Source: Plasmodium relictum (taxonomy: Eukaryota > Apicomplexa > Aconoidasida > Haemosporida > Plasmodiidae). Taken from it: a stretch of DNA of 64,000 bases. The notes under the pieces were generated by a model. That model saw only the letters and a list, made by a program, of their open reading frames with translations. It did not search any database and was not told the origin of the DNA. The DNA is taken from the NCBI RefSeq assembly GCF_900005765.1, contig NC_041689.1, positions 682,001 to 746,000 of the forward strand. Direction: 5' to 3'. Positions 1-12,076 of this stretch are shown one piece after another. A program made the position numbers and the translations under genes. Within the stretch, counting starts at the first letter, position 1, and each line of letters begins with the position of its first letter.

Positions 1-2600
1 ATTCAGGTAATAAAAATGCTATTATATAATAAGATTTATCAGTACACTGATATAATATATATGCTAAAGATTCTACCAAAGAATAATATTTTAAATCTCT
101 AATATTATCACGTACTATTTGTAAAAATTCGGTATCATAATCCTTTTCATTAAAATTATTTTTAAATTTCTCTTCCTTTAAATTGGTATCTTTTTCAAAT
201 CTGGGCTTTTTATTACTATTAATATTATTATTATTATTATTACTTTTATCATTACTTCTATTATGATCATTATTTATATTATTATCATTATTATGTACAT
301 TATTTTCTTCATTTATATTCTTATCATTATTTATATTCTTATCATTATTTATATTATTATCATTATCAATATCATTATCATTATTTATATTATTATCATT
401 ATTATGTACATTATTTTCTTTATTTATATTCTTATCATTATTTATATTATTATCATTATTAATATTATTATCATTATTTATATTATTATCATTATTATGT
501 ACATTATTTTCTTTATTTACTTCATTAGACTTAATATTGTTATTTTTGAATTCAAATGTTAATGCTCCATTAATCTCAAAATTTTCTTTATTATTTGTTG
601 AATTAATTGTACTATTCATTTCGTTAGAATTATTGATTGCTGTATCTGGAGAATTTTGATCACTTGTTTTATTGCTGGTAAAATTTAAAAAATCATTATT
701 TGTTTTTAAAATATTAAAATAATCATTCTCCCACAAGAAATTGTATTTATAATTAAATAATAAAATAATTATAATATATCCTTGAATACTTGATATAAGA
801 CCACAAGGACCACTTAAAAATTGACGTAATCCAAAATTAATATTTTTATTTTCATAAAACGATATATTATGATTGCACCATTTTTTTATATCTATTTTGT
901 TAGCATATTTATAATTATTCACACCGAAAACTAAATTATGCACACTTGTAACATCTTCAAGTAACTTCATTTCTTTTAATAAATAATTCAAATAGACGTG
1001 GTCATTCAAACGCTTACTTCTATTTCCTCTTCTTAACCATTTACAATAATTTTTAGTCGTATAATTTATTTTCCTATATTTTTTTCTAATTCGTTCTAAA
1101 GAACAACAAGACAAAGACGAAGAATTGCTACAATCACTAGAATCTTCACTCTCGTAATCATCCCTACTTGACGTAGAGTCACTCGTATCCTCATTTAATT
1201 TTTCATTTCTCTTATTTAAATTTATCAGATAATCTCTTATAATAATATAGATATTCTTATAATTTTTATATATATCTTTCCAAAATAACTTATTGTCAAT
1301 TATATCATTTTGATTTTTTGTAGATTCATAGGTGTTACATAAATAATAAGTTATTTTTTCAAAATGTTTCTTTATTATATCGTAATAACTATCATTAATA
1401 TCAATACTTCTGCTTTCACTTTTCTTATGCCCTAAAATTGACAACCTTATAGCTTCTTGTAACAATTCATCATTTTCATCATCTAATTCAAAGTTCTAAA
1501 GAAGTAAAAAAAAAAAAAAATAGATGTATAATAAAATTATAAAAAGAAACAATATAAATTAATGTAAAAATATATATAGAGAGAGAGATTATATATTTAT
1601 ACAAAAATATCAGTAACCATGATAAATATTTAATTAAAATATATGTATGCATAACTAAGTTATAAGTTTTTGAAAAAAAATTTATATATATTTAACTATA
1701 TAAATTTATATATATTGCATTTATACATTAAAAGCGATAACAAAATATATAATAAATTTGAAAACATACAGGTTTAGTAATATGTAAAACTAGATATTTT
1801 TTTTAAAAAAAAATTAAAAAAGGATATATTTAAAAAAAAAAACCATAAGTATATATAAAAAATGTGTATAAATTTAAAATTTGCGAAATCATTATTGAAT
1901 ATGGTAATGTGTTAGGTATAGATATTGTTAAAAAAAAAAAAAAAAATCAATATAATATAAAAACAATAATATTAAAATAATAATAAAAAGAGATATATAG
2001 ATATAATGTGAAAATATTATATTGATATTTAAGTGATACATATAAATACATACACTTTAAATTATTTATAATAGACATGACATATAGAGAAAAAATTAAA
2101 TTTAAATTAAAGTAATATGATTTAAAAACTAAAAACTATAATAAATTTTTGTATATCTGAATCATTGTCTCTTTTTTCTTCTTATTTGATACAAGTAAAT
2201 TAAAATTATCTAAATATGATACAGGATAGTATAAATCTAGAATATGCTTATTATAAGTATATATAAATAGTAATAATTTTAAGTTTTATAAATATAGATA
2301 CTCCTATAATTTATGTTATAAATTGCATGAAGTAAAAACAAAAATAATATTCCATTATAATAGCAATTAATATAAAGCAATATAGTATAATCTTATAAAG
2401 TAAATGAAAAAAAAATATGTTCATTCATATTTATTTCATTTTTATTTATTTATTTTATTTTATTCATTTATTTATTTTTTTTATATATTTACTTTTTCGT
2501 TATTTTTATTTTGTGAAGCATTATATTCTGCTAACGATAGTGCTATTGTTTTTGAAATTTCCTCTTCTTCTTTACGCATAAGTTCTTCATTTGTTTTCAT
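1..2600 (-). CDS. MINDY-3/4-type deubiquitinase (DUF4205) with N-terminal UIM-like motifs, 3'-truncated by window edge
   Basis: Two exons: exon 1 2600..2493 (36 codons, phase 0) and exon 2 1495..<1, joined by a GT-AG intron of about 1 kb. Exon 2 has a stop directly before its AG and no early Met, so it needs an upstream exon. Exon 2 carries a block typical of MINDY-3/4 Lys48-type deubiquitinases: FGLRQFLSGPCGLISSIQGY, with the presumed nucleophile Cys at 805-803. LVESLAYILYQ near the edge also fits the family. The catalytic His would lie outside the window. Two ubiquitin-interacting-motif-like helices precede the domain: EEEEISKTIALSLAE in exon 1 and DDENDELLQEAIRLSI at the start of exon 2. 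An Asn/Asp-rich repeat (about 180-560) interrupts the catalytic domain. Family call is good. The exon 1 link is inference from phase and the UIM pairing, and an extra small exon in the intron cannot be excluded. Confidence 0.72.
180..560 (-). repeat. Asn/Asp-rich coding tandem repeat inside the MINDY-like gene
   Basis: Imperfect tandem units built from NNDNNI and KENNVHNN peptides. The plus-strand phrase attatgtacattattttctt recurs near 292, 404 and 496. It lies between the active-site Cys block and the next conserved block, so it should form a disordered loop extruded from the catalytic domain. Its reverse strand is also open because AAT/ATT/TAT codons are stop-poor on both strands. Confidence 0.85.
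1496..2492 (-). other. Long candidate intron of the MINDY-like gene
   Basis: Bounded on the minus strand by GTAAAT after exon 1 and TTTAG before exon 2, with phase 0 on both sides. At about 1 kb it is long for this genome, where the other introns here are roughly 80-290 nt. It holds poly(A/T) runs and no in-frame segment that I could place as an exon. A short stretch near 2160-2230 reads without stops on the minus strand but has no fitting donor. Confidence 0.5.
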
Positions 2601-3041
2601 TTTGAACTTGTTATATTTTTTATTTTTATACAAAGATATTAATTTTTTATATAAAAAAATATATATATATTAACTGCTTGTACATCTTTTTTTAAAGAAA
2701 AAATATTTTTTTAAAATTGAATACAATATTGCTTGTAATGTTTTATTTTCTTTTTTTTAATATTTTTTTTTCTTCAAATAATTACTTAAATTTTTTTTTC
2801 TTACACATTGTTTTTAATTTTATATCATTCCTATGAATGAGTTTAGTAAAAATATTAAATATCAAAAAATGTATTTTTTTTTTTTTTTTAATTGGTATGA
2901 ATGTGTGTGCATGAAATCTCAAGAGACCTTCGTTATAATTGTTTTATTACAAATATAAATTTAATTCTTTTTTTTTTATTTTTCTTTTAAAGTAAAACAA
3001 ACGAAGAATATAATTAAATAGTTAATTATAATTTTAAAAGG

Positions 3042-3091
<50 letters not shown>

Positions 3092-5202
3092 AAGGTAATA
3101 TATATCATCCCATAATTTTATATTAAAAATATAAAACATGCGTTAATTTTTCTATCAAGTTTCTTTTTTTAGTTTCTTTTACTTTTACCATAAAAAAACC
3201 TTAATAAATATTTTTTTGTTTATTAAAAATAAAAATTCTATTAATGTATATTGAATTTTCATATTATTTTTTCATTTATTTTAATTACAATATTTTCACT
3301 TTTAAAAAAAGCAATGAAGACAATATTAATAAAAAGGATTATATATATTTTAAATAAAAAAAAAAAGAAATAGTTAAAATTTATAAAGGAAAAAATATTT
3401 TTATTTTTTCATTTTTTGATATGTTAAAGGGGAATAAAATTTGATATTTCATACTTTTAATATTCTTAAATTTTTTTTTTTTTTTTTAAATATACATATT
3501 TATTTAGACATGAAAAATTCACATTATTCTTTCAATATTAAATATTATAAATATTTGCTTTTTAATAAATTTCTTATATAGCATAATTTAAAAATGTACA
3601 AGAAGCATTTTTAAAAAGTAAAAATGAATTTTAACTTATTATAGAAATCATATATATATGAAAATTCATAGACAAATAAACTTACAACTTTTAAAAGTAT
3701 TAAATGTGTTTTTTTTATTCAAAAAAATATTTAAGAAAACAAGAAAAAGACGAACCAATTGAATAAGTTATTCATAAATTGAACGGAGAGAAAAAGATAT
3801 GTTTATATAATGTATACTAAAATCTTTTTATTTTATGAACAAAAAATTTTGTCGACAACATTTTAAATATTATGTGTATTAGAAAAAAATACAAATAAAT
3901 ATTTCTGTTAATTTTTACAAAAAAATTTTTTGAATTTTTGGATTATTTACTATTTATTTTACTTATTTTTTTTTTAATAAAAGTAACTGATATTTCTTAG
4001 TTCATCTATTTATAAAATGAAGTAAAATTTTTACATTCAATTGAAGAGAAAATATTCATAATTATCTTTAAAAGTAATACCGAGCGTAATTTTACATATA
4101 TATGAATATAAAAATATAACTACTTTCATTTTTTTGTAACTATCTAAATCCTACAACTTTATTAAGGATCTTTATTCATGTATTTCCCATTTGGTATATT
4201 TATAGTGTATATGTTTTTTTTTTTTTTATATATAAAAAAAAAATATAAAAATACATTGTTTCTTTTAATTTTTAATGATATATTTTTTTAAAAAATAAAA
4301 TTTTAATAGTTATAGTATATCCTAGTTTCTATGTTAAGCAATATTTTTTTTTTTTTTAAAAAGCATTTCTTAAATATATAGAACTATAAGCATTCATTTT
4401 TTTTTAATTGTTTAATGAAACTTTTTTTAATAAATTATTTTACATAGGAAAAAAAAAATAAATGAATGCTATATAATATTTTTTTATAAATAAATATTAA
4501 ATAAATCAAAAATTGTATTCAGGTTAAAATATCGCATTATATATAGTAATTTTTTTTTTTTTATATTTTTTCTAAAATTTTATTATTTATAAAATCATTA
4601 AAATCTATATCTAATATTTTATTATAAAAAAGGAATAAAAAAATCAAATATATGATATAATTTAATGTCTATTAAAAAAATTTCTTGAAATATAAAATAA
4701 AATAAAATAAAAAAGGTTATTATTAAAAGGGGTATTTTTTTAAGAGAAAATTCAAAAAACATAATGTTAAAAATATATTACATATACAGATATATAATTT
4801 TTATAAATATTTTTGAAATGATAAAAGAAAATAAAGAGTAAAAATTTTAAAATATAATAAATTTAAATGTTTAAAAAAAATTTGCAAAAACAAATAATTA
4901 TGTTTATAAGTATATAAAATAAAAAGGGTAAAGCAAATTATTGGACAAGTATTAATCACAAAATGAAATGTTATAATTTTTTTCATGTATTTCATTTCAA
5001 ATAGTATTTAAAGAAGAATATTAAAAAAAAGAAAAAAAGAAATATTTTAGCTAAACACAAATATTTATACAATATATAATTGTCATAATTTTTAATTTAA
5101 AATGAAAAAAAATAAAAATAAAAAAAATATACACATATATAGAAATGAATTACAAATATTATTATTATTATTTTATTTCATTTTATTTTATTTTTTTTTA
5201 AG
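2601..5202. other. Intergenic: MINDY promoter side and YTM1 3' flank
   Basis: About 2.6 kb between two minus-strand genes. It contains poly(dT) and poly(dA) runs of 10-17 nt, an (AT)n tract at 3045-3087 and no credible coding sequence. Short open frames here (for example 4801-4995) have only AT-driven composition. It should hold the 5' region of the MINDY-like gene and the 3'UTR and polyadenylation region of YTM1. Confidence 0.7.
3045..3087. repeat. (AT)n microsatellite
   Basis: Uninterrupted AT dinucleotide run of about 43 nt in the intergenic region, likely length-polymorphic. Confidence 0.95.
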
Positions 5203-6615
5203 CTAAAAATTGTGTATATTTATATTATATTCATCTGCACTTATAATAGAATTATCTTTTTTTTTTTTATAAAACCATGTGCTTGAAAGAATTTTTGTTT
5301 TCTCTTCACTTTCAATAGTATAAACAGGTAACTTATTTAATCTAACATCGAATATGTTAATATAACCATCATGAGATGATGATAAAAAATATATTTCATT
5401 TTTATTCCCCTTAAGAGAAGTTATTATTTTATCATGAAAATAATATTTATTTTCATTTAATGATATAACTGATTTTTCATTTAAACATCTTATATCAAAT
5501 AATTTAATTAAGGAATTTTCATCAGCGATTATAAATAAGTTTTTGTTAATAATATCATTACGTATTATAGATTTATTATATGGAAATGAGGAAATCATGC
5601 TACCATTCATTGCATCAAAAATTTTAATATTTTTCTCAAGACCACTACACAAAAACTTATTATTGTCAAAAAAATTTAAATTTGTTATAATTCCAGTTTC
5701 TTTATGTATACATTTTGTTGGCGCTATTACATTTTTTTTCTTTCTTTTATTATTATCACTTTTAAACTGTTTTAATTCATCTATAATATAATTATTATCA
5801 TATATGTTTATTTTATTATCAGCTCCTCCACTTATTATTAATGAAACGTCTTTATTAAACGCTATTGATTTAATCATATCATCATGATTACTTAAATATA
5901 ATTCATTTTTTATTTTTATTCCATCATTTTTTTCTTCATTTAAAAATATTTTTATTGTTCCATTAGATAGTCCAATAGCAGACTCATGATATAAATCACT
6001 ATTTAATTTATTATCTTTACATAAATTAAAAGAAAATATTGGCATATCAAACACTTTATTTTCATCTATTTTATTAAAATTTTTCAAATCATAATATAAT
6101 AAATTTCCCTCAAAAGTACTACAATACAATTTATTTTCAATTACAATTAATTCAGATATCCATTCAGATACACTATCTATATTTTTACTTTCTTTTTTTG
6201 TTATGGGAACAGTAAATTCTATTTCTATAACACTTTCTGATAATAAATTATTAAGTTGCAAAAATTCTTCTATAGAAGATCTTAGGATTTTTTTATTTAT
6301 TAAAAATTCAAAAGAAACATTTTCTTTTATATCTAGTAGCTTTTTTATCATTCTAGATAAATCTATTCTCTTAAAACTAACTGGAATTGTATAAATGTTG
6401 TTTTCAATTTTATATTTATTATCTTTTAAATTAGAAATAAAACATATTTGTATTTGCTTTTCGCATATGTTATCTTCATTTGAAGTTATATTACCATCAT
6501 CGTTGTAATTATTATCACTTTCAGTATTATCATCTATTATTTCATCTTCAATATTTTTCATTTTATCCAATAATTTATACTTTTTTTTTGGTTTTTCAAT
6601 ATTGTTCATTTTCAA
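5203..6615 (-). CDS. Ribosome biogenesis protein YTM1/WDR12 (NLE domain plus WD40 propeller)
   Basis: Single exon, 470 residues, close to the usual length of YTM1/WDR12. Residues about 53-137 form the NLE domain, with the hallmark order IPVSFKRIDLSRMIKKLL, FEFLINKKILRSSIEEFL and SESVIEIEFTVP. This domain binds the MIDAS region of the AAA+ ATPase Rea1/midasin. It is followed by DSVSEWISELIVIENKLYCS and about seven WD repeats (about 145-470; for example KSIAFNKDVSLIISGGADNKINIYD and ITSLKGNKNEIYFLSSSHDGYINIFD). The known family role is in the PeBoW (Nop7-Erb1-Ytm1) complex of 60S assembly and 27S pre-rRNA processing in the nucleolus. The acidic N-terminal 50 residues are lineage-specific. Two closely spaced Met codons (1 and 3) make the exact start uncertain by two residues. 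Confidence 0.88.
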   Translation of the reverse strand: MKMNNIEKPKKKYKLLDKMKNIEDEIIDDNTESDNNYNDDGNITSNEDNICEKQIQICFISNLKDNKYKIENNIYTIPVSFKRIDLSRMIKKLLDIKENVSFEFLINKKILRSSIEEFLQLNNLLSESVIEIEFTVPITKKESKNIDSVSEWISELIVIENKLYCSTFEGNLLYYDLKNFNKIDENKVFDMPIFSFNLCKDNKLNSDLYHESAIGLSNGTIKIFLNEEKNDGIKIKNELYLSNHDDMIKSIAFNKDVSLIISGGADNKINIYDNNYIIDELKQFKSDNNKRKKKNVIAPTKCIHKETGIITNLNFFDNNKFLCSGLEKNIKIFDAMNGSMISSFPYNKSIIRNDIINKNLFIIADENSLIKLFDIRCLNEKSVISLNENKYYFHDKIITSLKGNKNEIYFLSSSHDGYINIFDVRLNKLPVYTIESEEKTKILSSTWFYKKKKDNSIISADEYNINIHNF

Positions 6616-8968
6616 TTTTTTTTTTAATCTTTGTTTACAATTTTCTTTTTAAATGTATTTTATTTGTGTTGTTATAGGATAATAAAAAAAAAAAATCTTG
6701 TATATAGTTATTTATTATATTTTTTTATATATATTATTTTATTTTTTTTTTTTTATTACTTAAAGAATGTAAATTTTTGTTCAAATAACATTTTTGGATT
6801 ATTTTAAAATATACCTTTATTTTTTTTTATTAAAGTAACTAAAATTATATTGCTGTATTTTTTTTCTTTTGTATAATTTTTTTTCTTTGTGAAAATTAAT
6901 AAAAGTACAACCATATTATACTTTATTTTTAAAGTAATATATCTTTATCCTTTTTTTTACTAATAGAAGCAATTAAAAGAAAAGCATTTTCACTTTTGTT
7001 TCTTTGTTTTTTAAGAATATAAAAAATTAATTCTTTTATTTTTCTATTAGCATAATAAAAAAAAAAACTTCACCTATAATATTCCTATAAAATGAATTTT
7101 TTAATTTTTCAAAAAAAAAATTATTTAATTTTTAACTTTTTGAATAAAGCTTTTCAAAAAATGTAAATTTTTAGTGTTATTATTTATTTTACAATTTTTA
7201 AAAATAATATAAGAAAAAAAATAATAAAGATAAATATATATACATGAAAAATAGTAAAACTATTTTCTTCTATTTGAGCCATATATAAATGAAAATTTAT
7301 TTTTTAAATAATAATCTACTTGTATAAATTGAAGTTTTTTTACAAATTTTATTATTCCAAATCTTTTTTCTTTTTTTTTTTTACTATTAGGTTAGTAAAT
7401 AAGCAACAAATAAAAAAGCCTTATATTAAATATTTCAATATTTATCAGTAGTAATTTTTCTTTATTTTTCTTAATTAAAAAATATTTTTCTTATAGCCTT
7501 AAACTGTTAAAATGTAAAATTTGTAAGTCATACAACTAAATGCAAAAATATATTAATAATTCATAAGGCTACATTTTCATTTTTATAATTATACATTAAA
7601 AATATAGAAGTACACATAATTTTAAAAGAATTAAAAAAAATAAAATAAAATAACTAAATAAACATGAAATATATCACTGATTTTCATTAAATAAATAATA
7701 TTTATGTCTTACTATTCATTAAAAAAAAAGTGATATGTATTTTTAAAATATTTTTTAAAAAAAAATTAAATTTTTCTTCTTAAAGATAATAACTTACAAA
7801 GTTATTTAGTTTTTAGTCTATATTTTAATTAGAATTTAGCATCTATTCATTTTTTGTTTCTAAAATTTTGAGAGTCGTTATATTAAAATATCACATAAAT
7901 ATACAAAAAGTAATTTGTATTATAAATTTTTATAGTTAGAAAGATTTTTTTTTCTTTTTCTCCTTCTTTAATATAAAAGTAGTATTATTTATACTTTATA
8001 ACAAAAAAAAAAAAAAAAATTTATATTTTATTACATACTACTTTTTCTTAAATATATTTTTTGTTATATATATATTTTTTTTTCGTATTAGTGCAAATAA
8101 GATATTAATATTCTAAGCAATTTATTGAGAAGCTTAAATAATTACACAATATAATAACTTAAGCTTCAAAAAAAATAAAAAATAAAAATAAAATAAACAT
8201 TTTTATTTTTATACCTTTAATAGAATAATAATATATGGAAATAATGGAAATTACTATAAAAAAAATTTTGCAATAAAATAGTATTATTCTCATATTGTGC
8301 AAAATTAAGAGAAGTATTATATTTATATCTTTTTTTTTTTTTTTTTTTTTTTTTGTAAAAAGATATTTTATTCATAAAAAAAAAGGATATTCTTTCAATA
8401 ATATTTTTTTTTTTTAATTATTTCTTTTTTTACTAAAAATTTTTCATATATTTTTCCTATTCTAAAAATTAATTTATTTTTTTTTTTTAATTATTATATT
8501 TTTATTTTTATTTTAATTTTATTTATTTTTATTTTTTTATGGAATTTAATTAACTAGCCAATACAATATTTTTGTATTTACATATTTTTTTTTTTCTTTT
8601 TTTTTGTATTCCTAATTTTTTTTGGAAATTAAGATATAAGTAGTATACATATTTTATTGTAAATATTATATATACTTGATCTCAATAAAATGATTTGCAT
8701 TTTTATATTAAAAATTTTTTATTTTATATAACATTAGTTCATTATTATAACTCATTTAAAATATTTAATATTGTATTTTTACAAAAGAAAAAAAATCTTA
8801 AAAAAAGTAATTTAATTAAAAGGCAATTCAACTATATTTTATATCTCATTTTTTTTTTTGTTTTTTTGTTTTTTTGTACCATATATTATCTTTTTAATAA
8901 TATTTCGAATTGTGTATTTTTATTTATATATTACAAGTATAAAAAAAAATTAATAAAAGGATAAAAAA
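6616..8968. other. Divergent intergenic region (YTM1 / GLG1-like gene)
   Basis: About 2.35 kb between two divergently transcribed genes, so it should contain both promoters and 5'UTRs. It holds many T and A homopolymers, including a 25-nt T run at 8330-8354, and no supported coding sequence. An open frame just upstream of 8969 lacks an ATG at its start and ends 4 nt before the next gene. I treat it as leader sequence. Confidence 0.65.
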
Positions 8969-10066
8969 ATGAAAAAAGTAGTTAAAGTATCTTTTTTATT
9001 AATTGTGTATTATATATTTTTGTTACTTCATAAAGTAACAATTTGTGTTTATATAGATATATCTCATTTTAACGATGATCTTTTTGATAGTATACTAAAA
9101 TCAGATCTATCATATATGAGTAATCATTTGACCATTAATGAAAATAATAAATCAAATAAAAGAAAAAAAAGAAACGAATCTGATATAGATGATATTAATA
9201 TACTAACAGACATGTTATCACGGATTATTCCATATAATTTTTCAGTTTATTCGATATCAGTTCCCGATGAAAATATGAGTAGTTATAATAGTGAAATTAA
9301 TAACTTTTTAGATTTTGTAAACATATATGATCATGATATTAATAACACAATTGTGCACCATTTAAATCAAACACAACCAATAAAGGGATGTGAAAATGAT
9401 ATAAAAAATTATAACTGTGATAAAGATATATTAAAATGTATAACGTTAAATAAGAAGGGCCTATCACAAAGTTGCCAAAATTCTTTAAACAATTCATTAC
9501 TATATTCATGTATTGACGATTCAGAACTTTTTTGTAATGACTATTCCAAATTTTCAAAAATTTATAAATGTTTAAAGGAAAATTTTTTTCAATTAGGTAA
9601 CAAGTGTTTAAATATCTTAAGCTACTACGAAAAAATTATGCAAAAATTACATAAAATAAAAAGTAAACCATATGATAATCAAGATTATTTACTTTTTGAA
9701 AAAGAAAAGATAAATTTTGTTGATGGAGATAATAATGTTGATAATACAAATAATTTGAAAATTACTATTGAATTTAATGAAGATGATAATAAAAAACATA
9801 TTCTTAATGGTTCTAGTAAACAAAAATCAAATGTTTCAGATAATTTAAGAAAAGAATATAGTTCTATTTTACCTTCAGTACATCATAATAATTTAGCAGA
9901 TTTCAAACCAAAAAATTATGTTTATAAATATTTTTTATATTTTTTTGAATTTTTATTTATTTTATTTATAGTATATATTTTAATAATATATATTAAGAAA
10001 TATTATGTTTTGAATTCAAATAAATTTTATATAATAAAGGAGAAAAATAAATTAGCTAAATTGTGA
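8969..10066 (+). CDS. Type I membrane protein with two GLG1-like Cys-rich repeats
   Basis: Single exon, 365 residues. The N-terminus has a hydrophobic signal sequence (about residues 5-27) and the C-terminus one strong transmembrane helix (about 318-343) with a short Lys-rich tail. The predicted topology is therefore lumenal or extracellular with a small cytosolic tail. Eight cysteines sit in two equivalent units: C141, C150, C157, C169 and C181, C189, C201, C213. Each reads C-x7/8-C-..-(I/L)xKC-x11-C, with DILKCITLNKKGLSQSC and KIYKCLKENFFQLGNKC. This matches the Cys-rich repeat of Golgi apparatus protein 1 (GLG1/ESL-1/CFR), which has about 16 copies in animals. A basic run (NKRKKR, about 63-68) might be a processing site. 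Function is unknown; a role in secretory-pathway cargo or receptor binding is inference from the repeat family. Confidence 0.75.
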   Translation: MKKVVKVSFLLIVYYIFLLLHKVTICVYIDISHFNDDLFDSILKSDLSYMSNHLTINENNKSNKRKKRNESDIDDINILTDMLSRIIPYNFSVYSISVPDENMSSYNSEINNFLDFVNIYDHDINNTIVHHLNQTQPIKGCENDIKNYNCDKDILKCITLNKKGLSQSCQNSLNNSLLYSCIDDSELFCNDYSKFSKIYKCLKENFFQLGNKCLNILSYYEKIMQKLHKIKSKPYDNQDYLLFEKEKINFVDGDNNVDNTNNLKITIEFNEDDNKKHILNGSSKQKSNVSDNLRKEYSSILPSVHHNNLADFKPKNYVYKYFLYFFEFLFILFIVYILIIYIKKYYVLNSNKFYIIKEKNKLAKL

Positions 10067-12005
10067 CAAATATATTTATATAAATTTAATGTATTTTCGT
10101 TAGTATGATTTATTAACAATATAATTTGTAAAAAAATTATGTAAATACAAAAGTATTCTTAAATTTATTATTCGTAGAGAAACTTTATATATACATTGCA
10201 TAAATTATATAAAAAATAAGGTAGAGAATTAAATACTTTATAAATAATATCAAAATTTGTGATATTAAAAAAATTTGAGAAACAAATAAGTGTGTATAAT
10301 CTATTTGTAATTATTATTATTCATTTTTTTTTTTTTTTTTGTTTATTCTTTTTTTTTCTTTTGCTTATATTTTTTTTATTTCTTCCTTTTTTTAGTATTC
10401 CGATGAGCATTAAAAAAAAAAAATTTGAATATTACTGATATATTAAGAAAAATTACTTTTATTATTTCACTTTTTTTTTTTTAGTTTTACAATTTGTTGC
10501 GTGTACATCTGTTCTAAATTATATATTTATATATACCATTTTGAATGTTTTTTAGTAAATATTTATCAGTTCACAATTTGTTTTGCTTCTAAGTTTCTTT
10601 TTGCGCCTAAATTTTTATTTATCCTTAAGGATTATTTTTTTTCATTTTACATTTATTTCATCTTTCTTTTTTAAATATATTATACATATATGAATATTCT
10701 TTTTTAAAAATCATAAAATTTTGTAGTTTTTATTTATTTTGTGTAAAAAAAAGTAAAAATAAATTTTTATATTTTAAAAATTTATTTTTGCTTAAATCTA
10801 AATGTTAATTAGTAAAATAAAATTTTTTTATATGCACATAAGCATCATACTTTTTTTTCTTTAATAGTCATAATAAAACTAAAAACTTTTGAAAAAATTT
10901 ATAAATATCAAATATTTTAATTGAAATTCTACGTATCTGTTGTTTAATACTTTAAATGATTCTAAATAATAAAAAATCTATATCCTATATATTTAATCAT
11001 ATAATTTATCTGAATTTAACACGATTGAAAAAAAAAAAAAAAGTTACATTGCTCCTTGTTTTATTTTTTTAAATCTAATTTTTGTATTTATGTATATACT
11101 TTTTTCTTATGCTGGAATATTACATATGTTTCAGTATAATAAAAAAATCAAATAAAAATAAATTTTTACACATGTGTTATTTTTTATTAGCATATATTTG
11201 GTTCTTTTCTTTTTCGTTTATTTGAATGTCTTTAAATATTTAAATAGATATATATATAATAATTAAAAAATATTAATGCATAAATAAATATTGTAATATT
11301 GTATTAATTATAATAATATTAATAAGTATTTTAATTAGATATATTACTGAAATAACTTATATATATAGTTCATATAAACAAATAATATAAAGCTTTTTTC
11401 TTGTATAAAAAATTTTTAAATTAAATATATTTTAATAAATCATTAAACATAATTTTTTTGAAAGTTTTTTTTTTTCTTTTTTAAATTTTTATATTTTTGG
11501 AATTTTTTATATAATATATTTTTTTTTAAGAAAATGAAAAAAAAATGTAGAAAAGGAGATAAAATGTATGCAAAATTAGAGGGACATTTATGTTAAATTT
11601 TTTTTATTTATTTCAAAAAACAAAACACTTTTTTTTTTTTTATTATTACAATTCATTTCTAAAACATAGAAAAAATAACGTGAGCTATGTATCACATAAA
11701 GAAAAAAAAAAAAAAAAATTCCATTTTTATATATTTATATTTTAAAAATATGTATGTTTGAATACCATGATAAGGAAAATTCTTATTTAAAATTTTTATT
11801 AATGATATAAATATTTTATATAATATTTTTTTATTTGCTTTTTAAAAATAGATTATAGATATTTAAAAAAAAAAGAAAAACTTGATGAATGTTTATTTAA
11901 TATATTTTACTTGTTAATATTAAATAAAAAAAAAAGGAAAATTTTTTCCTAATGGATTTTAAATTTTTATTGATATCTTTTTTCTTACATTTCTATATGT
12001 GAACA

Positions 12006-12076
<71 letters not shown>

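Noticed and set aside
263-562. 99-residue Ile/Tyr-rich plus-strand frame
   Set aside because: Reverse strand of the Asn-rich insert in the MINDY-like gene, which has clear family motifs in frame.
2158-2230. Possible extra minus-strand exon (PVSYLDNFNLLVSNKKKKE) in the long MINDY intron
   Set aside because: No suitable donor follows; the only acceptor-donor pair nearby would give a 17-nt exon that breaks phase.
2404-2673. 89-residue plus-strand frame
   Set aside because: It overlaps the minus-strand exon with the UIM motif; the rest is T-rich leader sequence without recognisable domains.
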